Positions 1-13,500 of a stretch of 64,000 bases of DNA are shown here, one piece after another; the first letter of the stretch is position 1; each line of letters starts with the position of its first letter. The translations under genes were made by a program, and so were the position numbers. The notes under the pieces were generated by a model. That model saw only the letters and a list, made by a program, of their open reading frames with translations. It did not search any database and was not told the DNA's origin. This stretch comes from Melanocharis versteri (taxonomy: Eukaryota > Chordata > Aves > Passeriformes > Melanocharitidae). The stretch lies in NCBI GenBank assembly GCA_013397845.1, contig VZTG01006279.1, forward strand, positions 864,697 to 928,696, in the 5' to 3' direction.

Positions 1-1471
1 AGATGCCTGTCTGCACTGAAGGTAATCTTTGGCCAGGTAATCTGTTCTCTTTTAACAGCAGTGGGATGTGTGTACAGACAGTCACCTGAACATCCAGCTG
101 TGAAATGCTTCTGGATATGCCAGGTGGGAAGGAAAGTGGACAGAGCCACAGACTACGTGAACAAATTACCATCTCATAGCTATATATTTTCGACACCTTG
201 CAAGGATATCCTGCAGAATAGTTTTGTCTCAGTTATGCTTTTTTTCCTGGGAATATTTCTCATAAGTAAATTATGTTTAAGAGGAATTCAACTAACATCT
301 TAATAGGAATTCTTCTTTAGACTGGCTGACCTACATTTCAAAAGGATTTCCTGCTGAAATTATTATTTTTCTTCAGTTGTTTTATTCGTTAATAAAAACA
401 AATTCTGTTCATTAATAAAACCATGTTTTTTCACTTCTTTTGATTGAAGGACCTCACAGGAGGAAGCGTCAGGATTCCAGGAGGACATCATAACCTGCAG
501 GGAACTTGTTTCTGACACCTGGAAACAGGCAGAAAGAAAGGTACTACATGGTCCTCCCACTCACTTCTGCACATGTTTAAGTTCACTAGAAGACTCATTA
601 TTGCAACACAGTCCTTCAGGTCCATCAGCCTCACAAAGCAGTGACCTGAAAGGCCTTGACTCCTATCTTCAGCTACAATACTTTGGGACCACTAACACAA
701 GGAGTTTTCTCTAGTCTAGAATGTTGCTTTCACCCTGCAATAAACAACTATCCATGAACCTAACTCAACTGACACAGGAAAGTGACCTTCTTTCAAGCTC
801 ACATCAACATACAGGAAGGATAACCTTACCGTGAACCACCGTACCAAAATCACATTGTATCAAGCCATATCTCATGATTAAAAGGAAACTTAATAATCAT
901 AAACTCAGTCATTATAAATAATGCACCCTGATATGCTTATACAAATTGTCATGAACCATTTCACTAGTCAACATCCAGGTTTACTAAATGAGAAGAGTTA
1001 CCCTACCTTTCTAGCTAATAAAATCCCCATTTTATCTTTTGTATATCAGTTTAAGGTTTCCTAGTAAAATATGGTTAAATGGTTTGTTTCACAGAAAACT
1101 AGGTCACTTTTAATACTCTAGCATATGCAAGATTTTCAATCTCATCTTTACAGTGTCAATTGTCAAAGCATTTAATAACCAATGGACATTTGCTGCCTTT
1201 CTATTGAGCTTCTTTCTAAGCAACAGTCTGTTTGGATTGGCAAGAAGTACAACAGGTGGCTACACTGAAACTGCTTCCAGTACTCTTTTACAGATTCTTA
1301 TCAACACCAGTGACTACTGGTCAGCAAACCACCTAGAAAATGTTTCAGATAAATGAGGTCAATTTGATAAAAGGAAAGATATGTGCAGATTTCATTTACT
1401 TCCATTACACCTTATGTGAATTTCCTAGGTTCATGTATTTTAGCACAAACACACCTTGCAAAATACATTAC
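1..1471 (-). other. INO80 intron 28 (partial)
   Basis: The next INO80 exon would encode the NDIFVFLLSTRAGG block. I could not find it on the minus strand here, so the whole stretch is intron. It is AT-rich with no repeat or RNA gene that I recognise. Confidence 0.8.
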
Positions 1472-1566
1472 CTGTTCTGAAAATCTGCTACCATGTCCCT
1501 TCGTTCAGAAATCTTTGAAGAGCCATCCAATCTCATGTAGGTATGTTTCCTATAAACCATGTATTC
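1472..1566 (-). CDS. INO80: INO80 exon 28: last exon in the window
   Basis: 95 bases with acceptor TTCTTTGCAG and donor AG|GTAATG. It encodes EYMVYRKHTYMRLDGSSKIS then ERRDMVADFQN, residues 1139-1169. YMRLDGSSKISERRDMV is the conserved SNF2 motif in which the substrate strand is contacted. Motifs V and VI should be in exons beyond position 1. Confidence 0.98.
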
Positions 1567-4500
1567 CTGCAAAGAACATGCACCAAAAAAATACAGTTGT
1601 TCTTGAAACTGTTCAATCTTGATTCTTTCAGAAAAAAAAAAAACAACAACAAACCACAATAAAAGCAGGATTGCTAATTACAAGGTTCCCTAAATGTCAT
1701 CAACAAATGTTCTGTAAGCAATACTTGATAAAAATACAATCCAGAAATTAAAGCCACTCAATCATATGTCGGCTTTTGCATTTCACGTGGGAGATAAATG
1801 ACAATGTCAGTTCAGAGTTGGGGGTACATTTGCTGCACTGCAGACCTGGTACATGCCTTTTCCTATAAATAAATAGGTAAACAAAAATCACTAAAATGGG
1901 AAGTTCGTTTTCACAGAGCCTAATTTTTACTAAATTCCAAGCTTTTACTGTGCAAGCAAACCTTTCCAAAAAAACCAATTGCACCTGCTCCCTGTCGATT
2001 TAATACCATTTGACTGGTGGTTTTAAAAACCTGGTGCTGTGTAATGTCTGTCCAGGCTTTATCTCAGCAGTGCAGAGCCTGTGAATCTCTTGCATACAAG
2101 AACACTTTGAACATTACACTGGTGTGTCAGCCCACAGCTCCTGCCAAGCAGCAGAACTGAAACCATTGCCTGAGACACAAATCCAATGGCATCAGCCAGG
2201 AATGCTGTAAGCAAAGGCTTTTTCCAGTGAGACACATTTTTCATGCTCTAAGGTTCTCAGCATTTTTTGATACCTGTGCAACTACCAATAAAATCTGAAT
2301 AACATACAAAGCTCAAATAACCACAGTTTCTCTGGAAAGATATCCTCTGGGGTGCTTGAACAATGGGATCCTTGCTTGGCTGACAAGATGCAACACCTAC
2401 TGGCTGCTGGTGCATGAGCCTTTCTGAGATGCCATGAGTGCAAATGAAGACAGAAAGTAACAGACAGTGCTTCAGCAGCAAGAACTACTGGATTCATCTT
2501 GCTCCAAGCCACAGGGCTCAGCAGACACAGAACTGATGTACTGTGAGAAGACATGGCAGCGCTTGCACTCTAATGAACCTTCTGACAGTACCATGAGCAG
2601 TTCTCTTTTTCACCTATTTTCAGGGCTCCTGATCCCTCTGTGTTCTGCTTCACTACTGCAGAAATCATGAAAGAGCTGCCATATCATAAGGAAACTGAGA
2701 AAAAGACGGATGCAGAGGAAGCAAGCTTCAACGTGAGGCAGATGAAAGAGAAAATTAGGTAAATAAAACAGTGTGGAAATGGCCAAATCCACACTTGGAC
2801 TATCTCTACAAAACAGAGCTCATGGCTACTAGAATTTCTGGAGTACCACAACAGAAGTTCAAAGCAGAGAATAGCTACTTCACCACACAGACAAACAAGT
2901 CCTAATTTACTATTGATTTATTTAATTTCTACGACAGGTTTCTGTCACCAACTAAAACCAGAGAGATAGAGCTGTCAGTAAGGCACTATGCCACCTTTTC
3001 TCCAGATTTGATCAATTCTTTTACTATTATCACAAGAACCTTTTGTTTTCATTTCTTTGTTACTGTCTTTATCTGCCTGTATTATGATTCAACCTTTTGA
3101 TCTTGATTTAGTCTTCCCTCATCTGTTAACCATCTTTTCATTATTTGTCTTCTAAACAAACTTCAGCACAAACAAAAAACAACTTCTTTCATTCCATCAG
3201 GTGCATTTATCCTTATTCCAGACTTCAGACATTTTCACATAGGCACAAAATGCAAAAGAACAAGTTATTCTACACCTGCAGTGTTGGCATTCACTGGCTG
3301 TTCCCCCAGGTCTGCGAACTAGCTTTGTACATTAGCCCTTAGCTAATCATCTAACAGGTTCCGGTCTGCCTCCATCCACCTTCCTCTGATCAAGGTGGAT
3401 ACTTCACAGTAGTGTAACAGTGCTCATACGAAACATCCTTTTGCTGTGAACTGGTTTTGTGCAATACTTACTTTTTAAATTCAGAAAAAAAGTAAAAAAA
3501 AATTTCCACATTGCAATTCATACTACACTTCTCAGCAGTTCAGTGTTCTGATCACTCACAGGAATGGCACGCTGTTAGCTAAAGAGGGAACCCTGATGGC
3601 AAAGGTGATATTTAAGGAGTAAATATACCTGGTCTCTACTGCAATTGTGGAAGGCACTTGATGGCTGCTCATTTTTCTAGTGCCCCACAAGGAATGATGG
3701 AGTGGGGTGGGGGAAGCCTCACAGGGAGGCTTCAGTCTCATATAGAGATCCCTGTATTAGATGTGCTTGAAAAATCTACCCGCCAGTCTTGTTTAGTGTA
3801 AGGGGTCACCAAGCGACCAGAAGCATCAGTCTAGGACAAATAATGAAACTCTTGCAACAGAGCAGCTACACAGGAAACAAACAACACATGATGACCTGAG
3901 TATGGTAAAAATGCAGCGCTGTTAAAGCCAGTGCTCTTCTGGGCTCCCACACTGATACTTTCCCAGGAAAATTATTTCCCCTCATATTATTTCACAGTCT
4001 AAATTGAGTACTCCTACATTTTCACACAACTCATTAACTTTTGGTAAAGTATAACCAAGACATTTTACTTCATGCAGAACATAATTCAACCCCTCATTCC
4101 ATGAATACAATCTAATTCCCATGGAAACCATGGACAATTACTCTTACAGAAGAAAGCAATCACATGGAGAAAAACAAACAAGATCTTAAAAAGTATGAAA
4201 TACACATCTGCATGAAATAACAATACTGCAATTATAATTTATCCTCTTCTGTTGAAAGAAAATAATTTTCCTCTTTGTATTTATATCTGCCATTTTATAA
4301 TGGCTGAACTACGCAGCAGCTCTTCAGCTGAAGCTACATAAAACAAAGAGGGTTTTATAACTTAGTAAACATGTGCTTTGTGCTCTCTGCCCTGCAGAGA
4401 TTAGGTTAGTGTAATATAGTCCAAATACTGTTAAAAAAGACATCCTATGTTTTTTCATATTCAAGTAGGCAGATGGGATATATTTTGATAGATCAGGAAA

Positions 4501-7500
4501 AAAATAAATATCTACAGATACACAGCTTTTGCAAGGATTTTCTTATTAATCTCCTTACTTGATTTTTAGCTTGCTTAACTTCAGCTTCTGCTACTTGGGT
4601 GGGGAGAAAGAAAAACAGAGGACTTAGTAGGTGGCTTAGCTGGATAATAAAACACAAGTGAAGTTGAACATTCAAGAGGTGGAATAGCAAAATGGTGTGC
4701 TCACAAGCCTTTAACATGGAATGCTAAGAGAAAAGATAGAAGCACTAAACACTCAGCTCTATGATCTCCATGGTGTAATGCAGGGTATCAACAAACCTAC
4801 ACCATGTCCAATGTTTGCCAAAAAAAGAGGCATACAAAGCAACGCTAGGCAAAGTGCCAAAATACAGAATTGCAACCATGCAAGTTCTGTTTTTCCTCAC
4901 AGCAGCAAAAACAAAATTCAGCTTGTGATTTGTTATTGAACTATTAACTGCTGACCTTAAAATACTCTCCTGTTCATACAGAACTCATGACTTAGGCAGC
5001 TATTGATGCAGGCTTCTCACTTTTTCTCTTCAGTTTATTGTGGAGAAGACAGTATCCTAGCTCTTTGATGGCACGGCTGCTCATCAAATAATCTTTTTTT
5101 TTTTTTTCTACAGAGGCGGGCTGCCTGTATTTAAATTATGAGTTATGACTTCATTCCTTATTTTTTTCCTATCCCATATGCCAGAGAACCTCTTAGTGTT
5201 TACCAAGCTTCTGCAGAGGAATCAGGTATTAGAGAGAAACAGTAAAAGTCTGTGAAATTACAAGCAACATAAACACTATAAAATTTACCACTGTTCTCCC
5301 TCTTCCTTCCAATAAAAGGGCATGTAGGCATCAAATGAAAAAAGAAGGAAGCAGTTCAAACCAGAAAAGAGGACAGTTAAGCCATGCAACCCCTTGCCAC
5401 AGAGCAGCGCAAATGCTGACACCCAACAACGTGTCAAGTTCCAAATGAACAACTTCATGGAAGAAGAATCCATGTTGGGCTACTGAGTATACAGGAGGCA
5501 CACTTGGCTCAGAAACTCCTTGAACTGCAAACTGCTGGAAACTGAGTGACCAATGGTGAAGTATCACTATTCTTGTACATTTTCCCCATACCATTTGCTG
5601 TTATACATTGGTATGAGCAGAACACTAAGTTGGACCTTAGGTCTAATTTTGTATGGTAGTTCTTATATTCTCCTATTAATGCATTAACTGGGTATCCTCT
5701 GGTATAGTGATTTTATGTCAGTTTTGCTCCATCCAAATTACAGTACTTTCTCCAAAACAGTGTTGCTAAATCTCCATCTTCATAATTTGTCCTCTCTCAG
5801 CTATAGCTCTCCTACCTCCAGTAAGTCTATCATCCGTGTCATCTGGGAGTAAATGAGAACTCTGTGTCCTTGAGATTTCAGCCGCGTCAACAGAAGATCA
5901 AGAGCATGAAGTTTACCACTGTCAGTGATCAGACTCTCTTTATCTAAAAAGAAACAGAAGAAAAGCAGGTAACTAATAAAGCAAACCCAGATACATGCTA
6001 CAAATTAACATCTAAGTTTTCCTAGCACTTCATTGCATTATAATCCCTGAAGTAAGGAGGTGTGATGGAAGGAACTGCAACATCCCTTCTGGCTGATACT
6101 TAAAATCACAATGGTAACAATAACTTTTGTTTGCTGGGATGGGAGCATATGAATATACCCACCCGGCAAAATCTCATCACAGATTGATCTCCCCTCAAGC
6201 ATGGGCTCAACCGTTTTTTTGGACAGCCATATCCCTCATCTAAGGTTTTATTCTGACCAGATCAACAAGCGCTGTGTGCCTTGACACTTGGAAGAAATAT
6301 TTTTCCCTTCACCCATAAAAATGCTGTCCTTTGCACATTTGCTGCTACCTGCTGCTGAGCTTTAGACTTATCCTCTGCGGATCAAACCCCTCACCAACAC
6401 AGAAAGTGAAGAACAGTTCTCTAGGTCACTGTAAAACAACAGTCCCCTCATAGCACTGCCTTGTTCTTCCCTGCCCTCTCCTTTTTTTTACCTTTTGTTT
6501 TGTTTAAGAAATGTTTCCAGATGGCAATCTTTTCAGTCACCTCAGATTTTATACTTCATGTCCTCTTTATTTCAGCACTGCTCATGAAGTATTTTTCAGG
6601 AAGGAGATCTTCCTGTTTGTACATTCTGTACATAAACTTCAGTAAACAATACATTACTGTTGAAAGAGGATGAAGAGGAATTTTCTTCCAAAATATTATC
6701 TGTTGGAAAGGCCATCAATGATTCTCTATTCTTTTGGATGTCTGAACTTAGGTTTACAGCCAAAACGGAAAGCTGACAACTGCAGATGGTGCAGGCTAGT
6801 ACAGAACCCAAGTATTTCCAACATGTCTAGCAGGTAATGTTCTCTAATGTCTAGCAGGTAACACTTTTGCACACTTCCTGCTTCATAGAATGAATTAACC
6901 CATGGGCTGAAGAAAATCCAGCTTTCTGTAAGGCAGTTAACTGTCTAGCCCAATACCCCAATTAAAAAAAAAAGTTATATACAAAAATTAATTCTTTCAC
7001 CTGACCACCATGCATTTTAATATAGCCAAAACCAGGTTCACACTTGCAGAAGAGAGGAGCACAGATCACGTAACAGCACTTCCAAAAAGATCTTATAAGC
7101 ACAGCAGGCAACACCATCTGTGAGTACCAAAGTGATGTGGCAGGTGGGCAGTGATGTGGCAGAGTAGTAAGCGATTCCTGCAAATACAACTGTGGGCTTG
7201 CTGAGAAAAGCAGGAATGCAGTTGTTCTCTTTCAAAAATATCCTTTAGCTTAAATATAAACAATGGACTTGATGCTAGAATCTACATTAGAACATCAGAA
7301 GATGCAACCAAAAGTCTCCTTTTGGAAATTCAAAAAATTGTGAGTTTCCATATTGTTTAAAATAATTAGCTATTCCACTTGCTCTATATATCAATGCTAT
7401 GGTAATTTTAGAGCCATGCACCTGCAATTCACTAGCTGAGAACTCAAGACAGGTCTGCTCTTTCTTGCTTGTCTGCCTACCTAGATAGTCACTGTTTTTC

Positions 7501-10500
7501 TCCCTTTTGCTCTTCCTTTTGGCAGTGATGATCTTGCTCTGCCCAGAGCAACTACCACGTCATTGCTCGAACTGTTAGCAACTACCTTAGGGAATCCATT
7601 AACTGGAGAGCCAAGCCAAGGAAATACTGTAAGGAAATCTCAAGCCCACGCATCAGGCTGGCATTTGTTCTAAGTGCAACATAATGTATAACGATGCACT
7701 CATCTCTAGAACAGAATTCAGTCTCAATTACATATAAATCATTAATAGCTTCATGCGTTCTTCTAAGGAAAACCAAATTTTCAACTTAGGCAATTAAGCA
7801 AAATGGAAATAACTTACAGTTTTAAAATACACCTATGGAAGCCAAAACCTCTGCACAATAGCAGTGTTTACTCTTTATACAATATGTTATTATTTCCTTT
7901 AATTATAAATACAGCTATGACATTCTGCTTTCATTCTAATTGGTCACCTTGCTATTTCAGAACAAATTATATTGAGTGAAGCTACATGGAAAGTCTAGAT
8001 ATATGTGACAAACTAACATGATTATTAACCAAAAGCCATCTGACTGGAAGAAAACTCAGAGAACCAACAGGGTCTGTTCAAAAGTCAGTGTTGACAGGAT
8101 CAGATTAACATATTAGCAAGTTTCCAAAAGCAAAATGCTACTGTTTTTCTCACAAAGGCATGAATAGGTAGAATTAAGCTTTGCTAACTGGAAATGATGC
8201 GTGTCCTTTGCTGCTGGCTCCTGAGGTCTCCATTGTGTAAGTTACTATTTTTGAATTGTAATGAAATGCAAATTACAAGTAAAGAATTTATTTGCAGATA
8301 ATCTGAAAAGTTAGCAACTTGTTAACAGTTCGTAAGTCATCCAGTATCTCAGCAGCAGAGCAGACTGCACTGGTGAGAAAGTTTTTGAGGTTTTTTTAGG
8401 AGAGCAAAACAGTACTACCAAAAAAGAGATCTGTCATCTCTGGAAGAGAAAACCATTTGTCCTTAACCTGGCACTTTTAAGCATGCTATCCTGACGCCAT
8501 TGTGTTTTCCAAGATCAAGTATTTTTCCATGCTGAAAGCCTGCCACCTAGTGCTTCAAACGACAAATTCTGGAAAATGGCAACAGAAAATGTACTTTACT
8601 CATGCCATCTTCAGAAAACACCACAATTATTCAAAAGAGAAAAAAAGAAGTGTCTTCTACCTCTAGTTTCTCTCACTTCTATTTATAATTTTCTCTTACC
8701 TAGTAGAAGAAAAAGACAATCTATTACTTTTTTAAAGGGGATTTCCAAAATTTGCAGTTCTACATGCTTTTACTTTAAATGATCAGCAACAACTTCCAGT
8801 GACAAATTCTTTGGATTTCTTTTTTTTGTTTGTTTAAAAGGAACTTCTAAAACTTTAAGTCAGTCAAGAGATAGAGGTCCTGTACTGCACTGTCAAAGAG
8901 CTCTCCCTAGAACACAATTTTTGGGTTCTTCAGCACTGTGTGAAATAAACAAGAAAAAGGAACCAGACCAAATGGCTTTCAGCCTGAAAACAACCCAAAC
9001 CCAACTGCCTCCAGCCATGCAAGGATATGGACATAAATTATCTACAAGGGGATACAGTGGGCCTGGGAAGAATAGATTATGACTCAGAATAACCTTTGTG
9101 AGGAGCTCTGGCTGATGATTGTAGCTGGGCTCACCACTCTCTGGAGAATGCAAAAAAGTGCCTCTGGACATGCAAAAAGCAGAGGAAAGAGAGATAAAGC
9201 CTGGGTTCCAGTTGACACCCCTGGTTCCCCTCCTGACGGCACAATGGGGTCAGTGAGGAGCTAGCTGGCTCTCACAGTAAACAGCCAGTGAGGCCGGTGC
9301 TTTTTATCGATACTAAAAGGACTCAGACACTTCCTGCCATTTAATCCAGGACCATTTTTCTTTCAAAGAACAGGAAAAGCCTCAAGAGATTCCCACAGTG
9401 ATCACAGCTGAGCCTGCTGCCAGGGTACTGGGAACGCCGAGTCTGGGAGAGGATAGATCGGGGTTTAGGAGAGAGAGGTGTCCCCCTTTTCTTCTTGTCA
9501 CCTATTTGCTACAGACCTTCACAGCAACCATTCTGCTTGACATTTGCTAGACTTCAGCCTTGCAAATGGCTCCTTCAGCACATCACTCACTTTCTGTAAG
9601 GCACCGTGCCTGTTTCTGCACCGATGAACACAGCTGTCCTGTTGTGGTGTGTGCCCTCTCCTCTTACAGTAAGTTTAGGTTTGAACGCTACCTTCCACTT
9701 AATTAAAACACAGCTGGACGAAGCTATTTTTTTAAGCCACCTCTAGGTCCAACACTTCCTAAATTGAGACAGCTTTACGTAACACACTCACCCCAACCTC
9801 TTTCTCAATCAAATCCGGTTGTGCTTTGACAACAATTTGCCTAACCTTGCACCTATTCTCTCACTCCTGTAAGCTTCTTGTACCCCACCTTTATTCCTCT
9901 AAATTTTTTTGCTGATAACAAAGTCCCCAGCTTAAAATGGAAGTCTTTTGAGAGAATGCAGCCCTGTCTCTTTTCTCCATTGGCTACTTTTCTGCATTTC
10001 TCTATACATGTCTTCTATCTTATCTCTTCAATACTTCCCACTTTTCTGCTACAGAGATTCATTTTCTTTTCCCAAATAACCGGCAAACAATTACAAGAAT
10101 TCCTGACGAAACTATAAAATCATCAACTATCACTGTGTATTAATCCAGTGCAAGCTCATGAAAAATGGTTTCTCCATTACATAGGTACAAACGTGCATGT
10201 GCTTCAAATGACTCCAAACACTTAAGAAGGTACCTTCTTAAACCGGACTGTAGCAAGCAAAAGGCCATTTTCCTTTTACTGTACTAACTTCCCCTGCCAA
10301 ACATCCTTGACCCAAAAGGGTCTGGGAATAACTTTGCATCTGGCAGTGTAAGCTGTTTTTCCTCTTGGCTATCTATCAGATCTCTAGTACTTTCTGCGGA
10401 ATTCTGCTCACTGCTCTGGATCATCTTCCGACAGCTAGACCATGTCTGGCCCATGAAAGTCACTGCAGTACTGAAATCAAACCCTATGAGATCTTGGATT

Positions 10501-13500
10501 ACTTTAGTCTAATTCTAAGAAAACATGAAGTACATTTATTTTACTGGTACACTGGTACCTTTCTCCCACTTTACAAGGAAATATGAATAAGTCTTCTTTA
10601 TTTCAACCGAAATTCAGTAAATCTCTCATGCCTTATTTTTCAGGCCAATTTCCTCTGAACTTGGTCCTCAACCCCATCCTTCTCATGGTAGACGGCTACA
10701 AGTAATTTTAACCTTTTCACTAGGTAGACCAAGAAAAGATCTTTTAGGACAATATGAAGCTCTTCCAACACCTTAGGAGGCAAGGTATGTCTCTAACTTT
10801 TCATGCAATCTTCCTATCTCCAGCCTCAAAATAGTATTCGGTTGTGAGAGCAGACTGTGCTCTAGTAAGAAAGTCTATCTCTTTACAGTCATTTGGAGGA
10901 CTGACATGCAAAGAGAGATGTGTAAGCATTAGAAAAACCTGTATTAGACTTTTTCAGTATCCATCAAAGATTTACTTCATACAGAGGATGAAAAGTCACG
11001 GTGTATTTTAAGATACTAGGGTTAACTTTCACTCAGAAGGAAAAACAAACACACAACCATCCCCCAACCCTTCAAAAAGCCCAAAAGCAAGCATAAATTA
11101 CCACCAAATAACAGATGTCCTTATTTATCTCATCTCCATTCCACTATAACCTCCAGACTTACCTGGTATCCTGATAAAAGACCAGCCGTTCTGAGGCCTG
11201 ATCCCTAACAGCCCTCCTGGATGCTCTGGGAAGAACTGGGAGCACTGCTTCAGCCAGTCAGCTGCTAGCTCAGGGGATCCATGGACTACACACTGCTTTG
11301 CTTCAAGACTTCCTCCTTCCCTTAGTGCCCTGCGCTCGTATTCTGCACTTCGGTCATTGCAGTAGAACTCCAGTGGCACAGCTGTTACCTACAAGTAAAA
11401 CAGTAATAATCAATATTCTTCACATTTCTCCCCGTCCCCAAATCCCCAGTTCAAGCACCTTATCACGGGATCAAATTTTAACAGTCAAATCATTATGAAA
11501 TGTAGAAACAGAAAAGAATCTTTGGTTGGGCTTAAATCAAGAAAAGATGCAGCATCTCTCCACACCACAAAAAACACAATATGAATGACCAGGCACAGAA
11601 AACCAGCCTTTTGATAAACCATGCCTTGTGCCAAATGCTACACAACTGATAGCAAAGCTGGAAGAGTAATATCCTTGCTGTACCTCTCCTTTTGCCAAGA
11701 TTTATTTATTTATTTTTAGTTCTACCCTTCACAATCACTAATTTATCTCATTAGCAGAAATGACACACATTGTCCTTAACAGAAATTCATGTGACAATTC
11801 AAAATCAGGGAAATTCATAAATCAGAAAAGGGAAAAAAAGGAACAGCACATTTCTTGGGCTTTCCAGCTGCTTTGAACAGAAATGGGCCACAGAAATAGT
11901 GCTCTTTTTCTTAGGGCATTCTATGAATCCTATGCCCTATTACCTGTTTCAGTATATACAGCCCAGCTGGTCAGACCAGTGTTGCAAACACGGGAAGTGT
12001 GATTTCATGCCATGTGAGCTGTTCTGGAACGGCTCCATCAGTTTAACTCCCCCTGTTCTGCCCCATTCACCCAATTCTGTACAGAGTGGAAGGTGCACAT
12101 GAGCCAAACAGCTGAATGCCAGCAGCTGCAAGGTGCTCGAGCAAACTCCGCTCCAGCACACAAGGCTGGATTTTGTAAAATCTGCAGCTTTCTCTTATCT
12201 CTTCCTTACCACGGTAAAGGACAACAATCAAAAGCGAAACTGAGCCATGATACACAGCAGGACAGACTGCTCTGCTGGATTTAACTTCAGATACTTCACC
12301 AATAGTTAAATCCCATGATCCAAAGTAAACACACTTACAACACTTTAACGCAAATATAAATGCAAAACAATTCGCTGTCTAGCACAAGAATTTAAAAAAA
12401 AAAAGCAGATTACCAATCTCTTTCTGCTTTTTTTGAATGTAAGTCTGCTTTGGGAAAACATTCTGGGGTGTTTACAAAAACTATTTATAACCAAGTTTAC
12501 AAAAGAAAGCTAGTAGAAGCTTTTACATACTATCTAAAGACTTAATAATGTGTTATAAACTCACATAGAAATTAAGATAGATTTTAGTATTAAGACAATT
12601 AACCTTACAGTATGGGCTAATAACAGAAATTTGAAATGCCGTGACAGTTTCTTCACCGATGTAAGAAGCAAATATATCACTACTTCAGAAGTCATTGTTG
12701 CTTTTAGTTCAGAAGTACAATGAAAAAAATCCTCTGTGTAAAGTCATATAAGTTAAAAACATTGTCATGAATCTTAACAGTGTGTAAAATGACATTCCCT
12801 CCAGGACTATGAAGAGCAATGTAACAAATCAACAACAGAGAAAATCAAGCTTGTGAAAGTTTTCACATTTAAAAAAGGCAGTGGGGCTACATAGGAAGAA
12901 ACAGTACAGGAGCCTATAGGTTTTCATGGTGAACAGTAAGCAGTGGACTTCCTGTAGAATTGAGTAGGGCTGGGAATTAGCGTGATAATGGGACATCTGA
13001 AACTAATATTAAACACAATAAAAGAACCATCTTTGTATTGCAGATGAAAAGCTTCTACATTTGAAGGGGGTTTAAATTTTTGTTCCAGCTTACTCTCATG
13101 TGATGTAACTGCTACATATTGAGAACAATATATATAACATTATATCATGCAAATGAAAATATCTTAACAGCTCAACTAAATGATAAGCAATAGATAGTTT
13201 AAATATCACCAGTTTTAAACACTGCACTTTAGAACTGTAAGGTAAAGAGAGCAACCCATACCTCAGGATTGCCTGGTATCTTAGATGTTGGCTGTACCTC
13301 TCCGAACATCTGTCAGCTAACTCAAAATAACATGTATTAAGCAAAGTTTCCTAGCTGGAACTGTGGCCCAGACCAGGTTTACAGGAGCTCTTCTCATAGG
13401 AATAAATTAATCTCATAGAGACTTCTCTTTACAAGGGCCAAACAAGCATTTAAACAGATTAATGAGCACAGTTATAGTACATAACGAAAAAGAAAACAAC

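Larger units (their letters stand above)
5944..11162 (-). other. INO80 intron 26
   Basis: 5.2 kb intron. It contains two small direct repeats (6823-6861 and 7131-7162, listed separately). A somewhat GC-richer patch at about 8890-9480 may be an old unrecognised repeat. No gene seen. Confidence 0.75.
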